A stretch of DNA of 45,488 nt from positions 1 through 45,488 of the forward strand of contig JASAON010001516.1 of the NCBI GenBank assembly GCA_030849065.1, in the 5' to 3' direction. A program made the translations under genes and the position numbers. Each line of letters starts with the position of its first letter. The stretch's first letter is position 1. The notes below the pieces were generated by a model. The model saw only the letters and a list, made by a program, of their open reading frames with translations. It was not told where the DNA came from and searched no databases. Positions 28,313 to 37,838 of the stretch are shown here, piece by piece. Origin of the DNA: Jaenimonas drosophilae. Taxonomy: Eukaryota > Euglenozoa > Kinetoplastea > Trypanosomatida > Trypanosomatidae.

Positions 28313-31063
28313 ATGGCGGGCCCCTCACTGCCCGATACCGCATCCGTTTGTCTGCGCAATCTGGAAGGTCTTTTGGCACATGAACGCGACCGACATGGTC
28401 AGCTGGAGTACCTCGTTGAGCTCATCTACACGCCTGTTATACAACATCCCATTCATGGGTCCTCTCCCTTCCCAGCTGCTGCGTGTGGTGCAACCTCGCC
28501 GACGGAGAGCCAGGCCGCCACCGGTGTAGCTCCCCTCCTGACGAACACACATGTGTGGGCGCTCTTCGCCAACCTAGGGGGCCTCTTCCAGGCGCATGCC
28601 GCCCTTCTGATCCGCCTGGAGGATTGTGTGCGGAAGCTGGCACTGGTGCAGCTGCCAGCAGGAGCCAACGGGCATTCCGCTGGACGCTCCTCGTCGTCCT
28701 CCTCCTCTGCTCGCCCGTCACCGCAGCGCGGTGAAGAAGCGGCGGCGGCCACCATCGCCACCATCGTTGAGTCCTTCTTCACGTCGGAGGAGCAGCGGGA
28801 CTTCATGGCCGAGCATGAGTGCTACACCACCAACTATGCCCAATCAGCCGCCCCACGGGTGCTTGAGCTCCGCGGTCTCTTCCAGCGACCGGTGGTGGCG
28901 GGAGAAGACGAGCTTCGCCGCGGCCTTCGCGAGGATCATCGTCGATTTATTCAGCACCTGTACAAGACTCTTGGCCCACGTGGGCTCCCCACAGATGCAC
29001 GTCTGGTGGACTGCACCCTGCCCGAGCACGACGACACCCATCATGCAGATGGCTCCAACAACACCAACAGTACCAACATTCTCCTTCCACCCCGCTGGCT
29101 TGGCTTCTCCACCCTCGCACTCCTCCTCGCCACCCCTCTCTCATCCCATCGCCGTATTCTGCACACGGCCAAGGCCATCCTCTATCGCGGAGGCATTCAG
29201 CCTCCCGCACGAGCCGCGGTGTTGCGGGAGCGCTATCTCAATGACGCCGCACGCATCGCCGGAGAGGAGAGCAGCTGGGTCCTCGAGGCACTGAGCCAGA
29301 ACGACGTGACGCACATCATGTCCATGATGGATCGACGTAGCAAGGCGCTACGCACGTGGGCGGCGACTGACCCTTCCGTGGGCTCGTCTTCAGCAGCAGC
29401 CACAGTATCATCATCAGCGGCTTCTGCTGCTGTTTCTGCGGGTGGTTGGGCAGAATCCTTCCTCGACCCCAGTGCGATTCGCACACGGGTTCTCCTCCAC
29501 TACGGCCGCGTGTTCAAGTGTCGCGGCAAGCATGAGCGGCTGCTGCTGTGCTTCAACGACTTTCTCTGCTACGCGGAGGAACTCAGAAGTGGTCGTTTGG
29601 ATCTGCGGTGGATCGCCCCACTCCAGGCGGTGGCCATCGCCGCCGATGATGCATCCGGGAAGAAGAACTCCCTCCTCATCACTGCCACCGCCGCGGCCAC
29701 GAACACCGCCCCAACCTCCATCAAAATTGTTGTGGATAGTCCCGAACAGCGGCGGCAGTGGCTCCACGTCGTCCGACTCGCCACACGACGCCGCCTCGCC
29801 CGCTTATCCACGACGACGGTGGATGTGGGTGATGGCAATCCGCCGGTACGCATGCGTGCCGCCCTCCCCGCCCCATCCCCTGGTTCCCGCTACCTTCGCC
29901 AGCTCCGCGAGGATCAGCGTCGGCAAGCGCAGGCCGACCACAACCGTGGGTGGGTGTCCTCCGCCACGTGGGGGAGCCACCCTCCCGTGATGCTGGACTC
30001 TTCCACAACCGCTACCCCCATCGGGGGCTCCGCCATCCCCTCACTAACCCACCGCAGCGCAGCCGCCGACGTCTCTGATGGCCACCACAGCTCTCACAAC
30101 CACCGCCGTGGGGAGACGGACGGTGGAACGTGGACCTCCCACGTTGTGCATAGTCGCATGCGGAGCCGCGATCTTGGCCGGCTCTCCGCCACACGTCTGA
30201 GTGAGGAAGCCGTCAGCCCCGGCTCCTTTTCCTACCCCGTCGGATCGCCTCTGCGACATCCTGTCAGTGAGCGCTTCGAACGCACCGTCTCCTCTCAGCA
30301 AGGCCTGTTGGAGCTGGAGTCGCCCAACCACCCATCCCGAGAGAAGGATGCTGCCACACCAACATCTGCGGTTGCTGCTGCTGCTCATGCTTCGGCGACT
30401 AGCCACTTGTTGGTGGAGAATGTTGATGTGCCTCCCGTCGTTGCGGATGAGGAGGCGAGGCTGGTGGCGAGCCCAACACTTCCCTGCCCTGCCTCATCCC
30501 CCGTCGTTCGAGGCAATGGGGAAGTCCGCAGCCACAGCAGCAGCAGCCATCGCAGCTCTGCCGACGACGATGGTGGACTAGAAGATGATGATACTCATCA
30601 CCACCATGAGGAGGAAGAGATGGATGGTGCGGCTTCCCCGTCCGTCGCACAGCTACAAACCCTCCGCAGCGACGACGAGGATGAAGAGGAGGAGGCCGGC
30701 CCACCCTCCCCACGCTCGTCGTGCAGTCTTGCCGCCAGCGAGCAGTTTCCCACCTCGATCCTCGCTGCCTTCCACACCGGTCGTCGAGCGTCGCGCCAAC
30801 GAGAGCCGCGGCGGCTGGAGATCCCACAGGGGCTGCTGCACAGCGAGGAGCTCCACGGCCTGCATCAACCTCTGGATGGAGAGGGTGGAGTTGTAGCTGG
30901 GATAGAAGATGATGAAGCGCCGCGGGTCATGACGACCGAGGAAGGACCCCCCGCGAGCCCGCTCAGCGGCACTGGAACCGAAGCTGACTTTCTGCGCGAA
31001 CGCCACGTTGATCCATGTGGCGATGGACGTGAGGAAGAGGAGGAGGAGAACGGCACCGGATGA
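28313..31063 (+). CDS. DH-PH domain protein, putative Rho guanine-nucleotide exchange factor, 916 aa
   Basis: DH domains open Rho-type GTPases for GTP loading; the PH domain that follows binds lipid or tunes activity. Residues about 10-45 give the first helix (CLRNLEGLLAHERDRHGQL and a hydrophobic tail). HVWALFANLGGLFQAHAALL (near residue 80) matches the DH pattern iFxNlxxilxxHxxLL. ECYTTNYAQSAAPRVLEL (near 170) matches the YxxYxxNxxxA helix. LGFSTLALLLATPLSSH (near 260) sits where DH has PxQRxxRYxLLLxxLLxxTP, though the QR pair is not kept. A PH-like domain follows at about 378-495, with a central FNDFLCY strand and the C-terminal Trp helix QWLHVVRLA. The last 400 residues are disordered and acidic. 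Inserts split the DH domain. Start at ATG 28313. Catalytic competence is uncertain. Confidence 0.65.
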   Translation: MAGPSLPDTASVCLRNLEGLLAHERDRHGQLEYLVELIYTPVIQHPIHGSSPFPAAACGATSPTESQAATGVAPLLTNTHVWALFANLGGLFQAHAALLIRLEDCVRKLALVQLPAGANGHSAGRSSSSSSSARPSPQRGEEAAAATIATIVESFFTSEEQRDFMAEHECYTTNYAQSAAPRVLELRGLFQRPVVAGEDELRRGLREDHRRFIQHLYKTLGPRGLPTDARLVDCTLPEHDDTHHADGSNNTNSTNILLPPRWLGFSTLALLLATPLSSHRRILHTAKAILYRGGIQPPARAAVLRERYLNDAARIAGEESSWVLEALSQNDVTHIMSMMDRRSKALRTWAATDPSVGSSSAAATVSSSAASAAVSAGGWAESFLDPSAIRTRVLLHYGRVFKCRGKHERLLLCFNDFLCYAEELRSGRLDLRWIAPLQAVAIAADDASGKKNSLLITATAAATNTAPTSIKIVVDSPEQRRQWLHVVRLATRRRLARLSTTTVDVGDGNPPVRMRAALPAPSPGSRYLRQLREDQRRQAQADHNRGWVSSATWGSHPPVMLDSSTTATPIGGSAIPSLTHRSAAADVSDGHHSSHNHRRGETDGGTWTSHVVHSRMRSRDLGRLSATRLSEEAVSPGSFSYPVGSPLRHPVSERFERTVSSQQGLLELESPNHPSREKDAATPTSAVAAAAHASATSHLLVENVDVPPVVADEEARLVASPTLPCPASSPVVRGNGEVRSHSSSSHRSSADDDGGLEDDDTHHHHEEEEMDGAASPSVAQLQTLRSDDEDEEEEAGPPSPRSSCSLAASEQFPTSILAAFHTGRRASRQREPRRLEIPQGLLHSEELHGLHQPLDGEGGVVAGIEDDEAPRVMTTEEGPPASPLSGTGTEADFLRERHVDPCGDGREEEEEENGTG

Positions 31064-31488
31064 GAGTGGCGTATATCTGTGTGGGGGGAGCTTCATCAGC
31101 ATGTGGTGGGTGAAGATGAAATACGCCGTTGTTCGGCGATGTACATCTTCATGATGGCGGGCGTCAGTTGGAATTGCGGTTGCATCTACTCTTCATCTCG
31201 CTCTTTGTCTGGGTCTTGGTGCCCATCGGTTGAGACCATGTGGTACACATCCACTCACATTTCATGTTGAATTAAGATTCACAGTTCGTCATGCATGGTG
31301 ATGATGTTCTCTGTGTTCATTTGCTTCTCTCTTTCCTCTTCTCGTTGTTTCTAGTCTGTTGTAGGCAGCACGAGATCTTCATCGTCGTGTTGTAGTTAGA
31401 AGCACCACACCATCTGTTGGCGCCTGTGTAGAATACCCTATTTCTAGCCCCACGCTCCATAAACACACACACACACACATACATCATC
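31064..31488 (+). other. intergenic region with CA repeat
   Basis: About 425 bases. It ends with a (CA)n run at about 31463-31479 immediately before the DHHC gene's ATG. No ORF of interest. Confidence 0.65.
31321..31354 (+). promoter_or_regulatory. putative trans-splice acceptor for DHHC gene
   Basis: Textbook arrangement: TTGCTTCTCTCTTTCCTCTT continuing to GTTTCTAG, AG at 31353-31354. 5' UTR would be 134 nt. Confidence 0.55.
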
Positions 31489-32952
31489 ATGCTCATTCTC
31501 TTCGGTACACTGAGTGCGATTATTGTTGGCGCGGGTTCGTTCATGTACGTTGTTATTATGGGTCCGTCCCGCTATCACCGGAACGGCATTGTGGGGAGCA
31601 TCTACCGATGGCTGCGCCGCCTCCCCGTCGCGCTTATTGGCGCGTGCTGCAGTATCGGCATGCGCTGCAATCAACGAGCGGGTCGGGCCAAGTCGGAGGT
31701 GTGTCTGAACCACGTCCTGCATGAGCGCCACTGGTACATGGTCGTCTTCTACGCGGTGCTCGTCCTGCCGGTGGAGTACCTCTATCTCATCCACGCCCTC
31801 CCCGAGCTGGAGGCGAGCCTCCTCTCCAAGGCCACAAGTTGGGCTCTCGTCCTGGTGTCAGAGGCGCTCTTCGTGGCGGCGGTCGTGAGCGATCCTGGTA
31901 CCGTCACCACCACACCCACATCCTCAACCTCTTCCGATGCTGCATCATCACCATCCAGGAAGGTGGGCGATCGCAAGGGAGGACGACGTGCGGCCAAGAC
32001 ATCCTCCTCCGCCGCTCGCCCGGGCAGCCGCTTCACGGAAGAAGAGGAGTACGTGCTGAACCGCCGCTACGCCGTGGATGGGATGCTCTACGCCCTGGCC
32101 AATCCAAAGGAACGAGATGGGGTGGTGCAGGAGCAGGACGAGCTCACCTGCAGCTGGAGACGAAGTCGTGAGGCTGGTGTCGGTGTGGCATGCTATACCT
32201 GCCACCAACGCAAGCCCAGCCGAAGCAAGCACTGCCAGCTCTGCGGTCGCTGTGTACGCCGCTTCGACCACCACTGCCCGTGGATCAACAACGACGTCGC
32301 GGAGGGCAACTACCGCTACTTCCTTGGCTTCCTCTTCACCCACGCCATTTCCTGCACGTGGGCGATGTGGGACCTCTTCGCCGGCATTCGCCAGTTTTTT
32401 GTGGCCAAGAACGCCTGGCACTGGCGCATTCTCCTCTCCAACGGCAGCACCTACCCGCTGGGCATCTCCGAGTACCTCATGCTCTTCCTTAACTTCCAAA
32501 TGCGCAACTCGTTGCTCTTCATCTTTGCCTTCTTCATTGGTCTGGTGCTCTACGGATTCTGGACCTACTCGATGACCTTTGCGGTGGCCAACCTCACCGT
32601 CAACGACATGATCAAAATTGATGAGATCAGCGAGTTCATCGACGGCCTCGCCACACCAGAGGTGGTGTTTCGGGAGGCAACCAAGATTCGCACGCGGCTG
32701 GAGCAGGTGGCGGAGCGGCCACCCGTCGCCCTTCTTAAGCTCGTCCCGCCACCTGTGGTGGAGGCCGGGGATGCCACCGCGGAGCTCCAGGTGGCCAAGT
32801 ACCGCAAGTCGGTGCGAAAGATGGTCGTGGCTGACCTTAAGCACCTCTTCGACCGCGGCACGTGGAACAACCTGATGGAGATCCTCTTCCCCTACGCCAT
32901 CATCACACGAACGAATCTCGCAGAGGTTCGTCGAGTTAAGTCGAAGGGATGA
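31489..32952 (+). CDS. DHHC-type protein S-palmitoyltransferase, 487 aa
   Basis: Membrane enzyme that attaches palmitate to Cys of proteins. The Cys-rich domain reads [20 protein letters not shown] then RFDHHCPW, with the catalytic DHHC at residues 260-263 and Cys263 as the acyl-carrying residue. The DPG motif (SDPGTV) sits before it, as in the family. Hydrophobic spans are visible at about residues 1-25, 80-105 and 120-140 before the domain, and two after it ([18 protein letters not shown] and [17 protein letters not shown]). A Ser/Lys-rich loop separates DPG from the Cys-rich domain. Start is the first ATG after the likely splice site and begins directly with a membrane segment. Target proteins cannot be inferred from the neighbours; in kinetoplastids such enzymes often act on flagellar and surface proteins. 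Confidence 0.95.
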   Translation: MLILFGTLSAIIVGAGSFMYVVIMGPSRYHRNGIVGSIYRWLRRLPVALIGACCSIGMRCNQRAGRAKSEVCLNHVLHERHWYMVVFYAVLVLPVEYLYLIHALPELEASLLSKATSWALVLVSEALFVAAVVSDPGTVTTTPTSSTSSDAASSPSRKVGDRKGGRRAAKTSSSAARPGSRFTEEEEYVLNRRYAVDGMLYALANPKERDGVVQEQDELTCSWRRSREAGVGVACYTCHQRKPSRSKHCQLCGRCVRRFDHHCPWINNDVAEGNYRYFLGFLFTHAISCTWAMWDLFAGIRQFFVAKNAWHWRILLSNGSTYPLGISEYLMLFLNFQMRNSLLFIFAFFIGLVLYGFWTYSMTFAVANLTVNDMIKIDEISEFIDGLATPEVVFREATKIRTRLEQVAERPPVALLKLVPPPVVEAGDATAELQVAKYRKSVRKMVVADLKHLFDRGTWNNLMEILFPYAIITRTNLAEVRRVKSKG

Positions 32953-33450
32953 GTGCTATACTGGGCTACCCACCCCCCTCTCTCCCCCAACTGCTCCTTG
33001 ACACTGGAACTGGTAGTGAGGTTGATGAACGTTTGTGCGTGTGTGTGATGGAGGACCAATGAGCTCGCTCTCTTCTCTCTGTTTTCTCCCTCACTGCCGC
33101 TTGTTGCCCATTGTGGCTCTCTCTGTGGTACTATCTCTCTCTCTCTCCTCTCATTGCGGATATAGCATCATCGTTGCTGAGAGGTGGGCTGGTGCTTGGG
33201 TCTTTGAACGCGGTGTGAACGGCTGGCAACAACAACAACATGCGCATGCAACTGGCAATGACGATTGCGCCACCACATATTCTCTTTTTTTCTTCTTCAT
33301 GTGTTTGGTTGTGTCTAGGCATCCATAGCGGCGTGTGGGTGTTGCGAGTGCAGTGAATGAACCAAGTGAAGCGAGGGACGGATTGACTGAGACTGAGTGT
33401 GTGCGAGTGAGAGAGGTCCGAGCAACGCACTGCATCATCATCCCACGCAC
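32953..33450 (+). other. intergenic region, no gene seen
   Basis: About 500 bases with CT-rich tracts at 33131-33154 and 33281-33299; UTR-like, nothing else recognised. Confidence 0.6.
33281..33318 (+). promoter_or_regulatory. putative trans-splice acceptor for P-loop kinase gene
   Basis: Tract TCTCTTTTTTTCTTCTTC with AG at 33317-33318 (GTGTCTAG). 5' UTR would be 132 nt. An alternative upstream site is AG 33164-33165. Confidence 0.4.
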
Positions 33451-33957
33451 ATGGCACCCGTGAAGGGGGACGGCATGTCGGTGGAGCTCCCTGCGGCCTC
33501 CTCTCTGGCCCGCTCGCTCGATGTGTTGGCCATCTTCCCCGACGACGTCGCCAACGAATCGACGGTGGAGCTCATGTCCATGCAAGATCTGCGGCGGCAT
33601 CTTCTCTTCTGCGGCATGAAGGACCATCGACGAGAGGCAGGCCTTCAGCGACTGCTGATGATGCTCCTCTCCCCACGCCGCTCCACACCGGAGGAGCCAC
33701 CACCACGGCAGCATCTCGGCACGTCAGAAGATGATGGATTGGCTGCAGCGGAGACGATGTCGCCGGCGGAAGATGAAGGCCACTCTCGTGGAAGATGCCG
33801 CGGCCGTGTGGGCAGCATGTCAAGTGCATCCGCCGCGTCGATCCGGCGCGTCGAACGGGCTGCATGGGACCCCTCCAACCTTATCGCCATCCTCCGAGAT
33901 GCGCCAATGATCTCCATCCACGAGCTCAACGCAGCCTCGCTCACCACACGCACAACG

Positions 33958-33988
<31 letters not shown>

Positions 33989-35379
33989 TCCACGTGTTGA
34001 TGGCGATGCGTCGATGCTTTGACGCCGTCATGGCCGCCTTCTTCACCAAGGAGCTCCGCGGCCCCATGATCACCACCCACCCGCTCCTCCGCTGGCAGAG
34101 CGCCGTCTCGGTGCTGCACACGCGACGTGCCCCTCTCATCATTCTCATTGGCGGCACAAGTGGCTCAGGCAAGAGTACGGTGGCGAGCCTCATGGCGATG
34201 CGTCTTGGCATCGATCATGTTCTTTCTACCGACACCATTAGGCAAGTGGTGCGACGGAGGTTGGGTGCCGAGGAGCATCCCGAGCTGCATCGTTCCACCT
34301 ATGAGGCTCACTTGGCACGTTCCGCAGCAGCCCCACACACCACACACCCCAGTGATGTCGCGGATGAGGTGGTGGCCGCCTTCCTTCGCCAAGCGGAGCC
34401 CATTCAGCAGGTGCTCGATGGTGTCGTGGACGCCTTCATCCGCAGCGGCACCTCAGCGGTTGTGGAGGGCGTTCATCTCTGCCCAGACGTGATGTCGTCC
34501 TTGCGGCATCGTCTCTTGGCCCGCCACGTGCACTGCCTGCCGGTGTTGCTGCACCTCACCAAACCCGAGAAGCACCGCGAGCGCTTTGCCGTACGTGTTC
34601 GTTCCATGTCTCTCAACCCGGCAACAAATCACTACACCAACCACTTCCCTGCCATCCGGACCATTCAGGCCTACATGGTACATCAAGCCTCTCTCCGCGA
34701 GAATGCGTCGGTCGTGGCCATCAACAACACCAACGTGGATAAGACCTGCATGTTGGTGCACGAGGCGGTGTTGGAGCTCATGGAGGACCTGCATGTGCGT
34801 GGCGGGTGGCCGATGGACGTGGCGGCCGCGGCGGCCATCGTCAGTCCCTCCGCCGCCTGCCCGACAGGCACATCGATGCGGCTCTATCTCCTCCTCCGCC
34901 GCGCGAACCAGCTCAAGGGAAAGTCTGCCGCCACCGCGTGGGCCACACACAACGGCGGCCGCGCGGGGCGGTCGGAGACGGTGCCGCCACCACCCACGAC
35001 GACGGGCTCCGGCGTAGGACGTGCGGTGGCCATTGCACCGGCGGCTGCCCTGTGCGTTCACGCCTCCGCCCGCTCGCGTTCTGCACTCGTCATGGCGAGC
35101 GCTCCAACGGACGCCATCGCCATGGCGGACGTCGGCAGCAGCGACGTTTCATCGCCAACCAACTCAACCATCGCCACCCCGACCTCCCCCACGCACTTAG
35201 TCCGTGGTGGTGGTGGTGCCGCATCCTCCTCCTCGTCATGGAGCTCAGCGGCGATGCCACCACAAACACGCGCACCACCGCCGCCACAGAGCGGCGATTG
35301 GTGGGCCATCGACGCCCTTCGCCTGCGTCTCGCCCAGAACGATGGAGAAGACGACGCGGCCTCTGTAGAGGAGGCATAA
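33451..35379 (+). CDS. 2-phosphoglycerate-kinase-like P-loop kinase, 642 aa
   Basis: Residues 231-243 read ILIGGTSGSGKST, a Walker A of the form IGGxSGxGKST, followed by ALSTDTIRQV-like sequence (HVLSTDTIRQVVRR). This pairing resembles archaeal 2-phosphoglycerate kinases and the plant proteins annotated as P-loop/2PGK-related. Further on come an AVVEGVHLCPD segment, a probable Walker B/substrate strand, and HRERFAVR, a lid-like Arg-rich helix. The N-terminal 210 residues hold a small helical part (MQDLRRHLLFCGMK) where 2PGK has an ATP-cone-like domain, then a Ser run of pure TCA codons. The C-terminal 180 residues are Ala/Pro/Ser-rich and disordered. Start at ATG 33451; codon 7 onward contains another Met. 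The true substrate in eukaryotes is unknown, so I name the family only. Confidence 0.75.
33958..33986 (+). repeat. TCA microsatellite inside the P-loop kinase gene
   Basis: Nearly ten uninterrupted TCA triplets in frame, coding for a Ser run. Slippage would change the run length without breaking the frame. Confidence 0.9.
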
Positions 35380-35581
35380 GTGAGTTAAGATCCTCATTTC
35401 ACACAACATGAAGACAGGGTGGCCGTTGTTGCGTGTGCTGGTGTCGTGGATGACGTGCGAACTTAGTTGTTGTTGTTGCTTCTTTTCTTTGGGCAGGAAT
35501 GGTCTTCCTTCTCCTTGGACGCCACCACATTGGATGAGTAGCTGGTAAGCGATTCTGCGTGCACATGTCTCTCTTTCTCTT

Positions 35582-35606
35582 TGTGTGTGTGTGTGTGTGT
35601 GTGTGT
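35582..35606 (+). repeat. (GT)n microsatellite
   Basis: About twelve TG units in the spacer before TYW3. Confidence 0.9.
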
Positions 35607-35626
35607 CCTCAACGCGCTACTACGCA

Positions 35627-35658
35627 TTCTTCTGCTTCTTCTTCACTTCTTGGGTGAG
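35627..35658 (+). promoter_or_regulatory. putative trans-splice acceptor for TYW3
   Basis: Tract TTCTTCTGCTTCTTCTTCAC with first AG at 35657-35658. 5' UTR would be only 16 nt, which decides for ATG 35675 over codons upstream. Confidence 0.45.
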
Positions 35659-35674
35659 TAGTCCTCGTGTGTGG

Positions 35675-36652
35675 ATGTCGCAAGCTCCAGCCAACCCCAT
35701 CCCTCAAGATGGTGATGTGCAGCAGCACCAACAAAAGAAGCATGTAGCGCAGGCGCGCAAGACCACGGCAGAGGACCGCGCTCAGCGGCAGCGCGATCGT
35801 GAGTTTGGCCAGCACAAGACGGCCATTCTAACCAACCTCGGCAGCAGCGCCTGCGACCTCAGTCCAAAAGGTTCGGTGGATGCTAAGTGCTACCCCGTGA
35901 TGGATCTTCTCAACACCCACGCCGACTACATCACCACGAGCAGCTGCAGCGGGCGCATCGCCCTCTTCCACAGCATTCCATCATCGTCGGTGGATGGAGG
36001 CTCGAGTGACGACGCGGTACGCATGAAGCGCGGCGAGCAGGACGCCCTCGGATGGTTGGTGGTGAAGCATGGCATGTTGCTGCACGATGAAATGCTTCTG
36101 ATTGTGAGGTATCTCTGTGGAGAAGCCGCCACCGCCGAGGAGGAGGCTATGGATGCACAACATCTCTCCAAGGCCAAGGCCAATGAAGCCGTCCTGAGTG
36201 GCGAGCCAGCTTTCTTCTCGGGTGAGTTGGAGGGCGTACTCCTCCATCAGGCATCCCCCTCATCGTCGTCGCTGTGCAGCCTACGTCTGCCCGAGGTACC
36301 ATCGCGTGGAACCATCGCCATCAAGATGGAGCCTTTTGTGATGCACGTCGAGTGCAGGACGATGGAGGCGGCCAAGCGTCTTCTTAGCGCGGCGGTGAGC
36401 GACAGTGGCTACCGCAACAGTGGCGTGGTGCCGCCGGGAAAGAAGATCATGTGCGGTATTCGCACCACCGTCGGGCTTGGAATGGAGGTGCCAGTGATGT
36501 TGGACGGCCACAACTTCGCTCCTGGCAGCCGCCACTACGTGTGGTCGCTCCTCCACATGGCTAATGAGAAGATGCTGGGGAATGAGCTCAAGATGAAGCT
36601 GCTCGAGCGCAGCGTCGCGCAACGACTAACACAACAACAAGAACAACACTAA
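35675..36652 (+). CDS. TYW3: tRNA wybutosine-synthesising protein 3
   Basis: TYW3 is the SAM-dependent N-4 methyltransferase that acts on the wyosine intermediate at G37 of tRNA-Phe. The family hallmark is seen: YITTSSCSGRIALF, with SSCSGR at residues 89-94, preceded by DLSPKGSVD and LLNTHADY, the usual N-terminal core. Then GWLVVKHG and a KMEPFVMHVECRTMEAAKRL block, and a final GYRNSGVVPPGKKIMCGIRT segment close the domain as in yeast and human TYW3. Length 325 aa is close to the fungal and human proteins, with an N-terminal Gln/Lys stretch and a Ser-rich insert near residue 200. Start at ATG 35675 is supported by the splice site just upstream. The protein should be cytosolic; the other wybutosine genes are not in this window. 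Confidence 0.95.
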   Translation: MSQAPANPIPQDGDVQQHQQKKHVAQARKTTAEDRAQRQRDREFGQHKTAILTNLGSSACDLSPKGSVDAKCYPVMDLLNTHADYITTSSCSGRIALFHSIPSSSVDGGSSDDAVRMKRGEQDALGWLVVKHGMLLHDEMLLIVRYLCGEAATAEEEAMDAQHLSKAKANEAVLSGEPAFFSGELEGVLLHQASPSSSSLCSLRLPEVPSRGTIAIKMEPFVMHVECRTMEAAKRLLSAAVSDSGYRNSGVVPPGKKIMCGIRTTVGLGMEVPVMLDGHNFAPGSRHYVWSLLHMANEKMLGNELKMKLLERSVAQRLTQQQEQH

Positions 36653-36768
36653 GGTGATGGAGGCTTGCGTGGTACACACACACACACATTTTTAAAAAAT
36701 TGTTTGGTTTAGCTAGTTGGTATAGGTGCATGATGGCACCTCCACTCCTTGTGTATCATCCACATATA

Positions 36769-36801
36769 CTTTTTCTTCTTCTTCTTCTTGCCATGGCGTA
36801 G
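36769..36801 (+). promoter_or_regulatory. putative trans-splice acceptor for prefoldin subunit 2
   Basis: Tract CTTTTTCTTCTTCTTCTTCT followed by the first AG at 36800-36801. 5' UTR would be 85 nt. Confidence 0.5.
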
Positions 36802-36886
36802 CCAAGCAAACGAGTGTCGCTGCCCTACCCGAGCCCTAAACCTCCGTAGAATCCCAACCAACACACCTTCAATCATCTTCCCAATC

Positions 36887-37300
36887 ATGACGACCCCAGC
36901 CGCCAATGCGTCCACCCCTACGGAGGAGCAGATAGTCCAGCAGTACAACCGCATGCGCCAGGAGCAGAGCGCCATCATGGCCCGCATCGCGGAGCTGGAG
37001 AATGAGAGCCACGAACACGAGCTGGTGGCAGAGGAGCTGCGACCATTGAATGGAGACCGCTGTTGCCATCGCTTAGTCGGCGGAGCTCTTGTGGAGCGTA
37101 CCGTGGGCGAGGTACTGCCAGAGATTGAGGAGAACCTCAAGGCCATCCGCGACACACTCACGCAACTGAATAAGGGCCTGACGGAGAAGGAAAAGCAGAT
37201 GGACGACTTCATGGCCCTGCACAAGCTCAGCCGCCCTGGTGCCGATCAGAAGGTCTCGGCCACCAACAACGGCGAGGCCAACCGCGGTGTGCTCGCCTAA
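36887..37300 (+). CDS. PFDN2: prefoldin subunit 2
   Basis: Beta-type subunit of the hexameric prefoldin co-chaperone that hands nascent actin and tubulin to the chaperonin TRiC/CCT in the cytosol. The match is strong: YNRMRQEQSAIMARIAELE, then HELVAEEL, then the beta-hairpin block DRCCHRLVGGALVERTVGEV, then the second coiled coil ending in the EKEKQMDDF region. Two heptad helices flank the hairpins as in the family. Length of 137 aa is normal. The reading frame is open upstream to 36749, but that part reads as poly-Phe from the splice tract, so the ATG at 36887 is the start. The C-terminal tail after residue 115 is poorly conserved in all eukaryotes. Confidence 0.97.
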   Translation: MTTPAANASTPTEEQIVQQYNRMRQEQSAIMARIAELENESHEHELVAEELRPLNGDRCCHRLVGGALVERTVGEVLPEIEENLKAIRDTLTQLNKGLTEKEKQMDDFMALHKLSRPGADQKVSATNNGEANRGVLA

Positions 37301-37838
37301 GACCCCCACGTGGTGGGGAGGTTGGTGAGGGTGTCGATGACTTGCCCACCCAACTTCATCTTCATCGTTGTCTAGCCCACACACTCGCACACACATGCAC
37401 GTGCTTGTGTGTGTGTGTGTGTGTGTTTGTGTAGCTGCGGACATCTGTGATAAGATCCCGAGGAGGAGCGTCGTAAAGTATCTTTTTTTGACCCAGTAAT
37501 CCGCTAGGTGTTCCTCTCCACGCACACACACATATACGCACTCGTACAGTGAAGGAAGGTGTGTGGGTGTGTCTGGATTGGGCCCTGCACCGAGCACACA
37601 CAGAGAGATGGGGGACGCAGTGAACCCTCCACACCCCATGCGACGTGCCAAACAACCCCTCGCAATGATGTCCAGAATGTGTTGCTTTCCATCCACGTGG
37701 TTTTCTCTCCTCCTCTTCTCATGATATGCTGCATAAAAACATCTCTTTTGGATGGATAGTAGTGGTGTAGCTCCATGGCATCTCCGCTTCGGTTGAGATC
37801 GTTGTCCTTCACATTCATCGTAGAACGTCTCCGTTTTC
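37301..37838 (+). other. intergenic region with GT repeat
   Basis: About 540 bases with a (GT)n run at about 37405-37426 and a splice-type tract near its end. No gene seen. Confidence 0.6.
37701..37759 (+). promoter_or_regulatory. putative trans-splice acceptor for gene at 37839
   Basis: Tract TTTTCTCTCCTCCTCTTCTC (37701-37720) with the next AG at 37758-37759. 5' UTR would be 79 nt. Confidence 0.4.
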
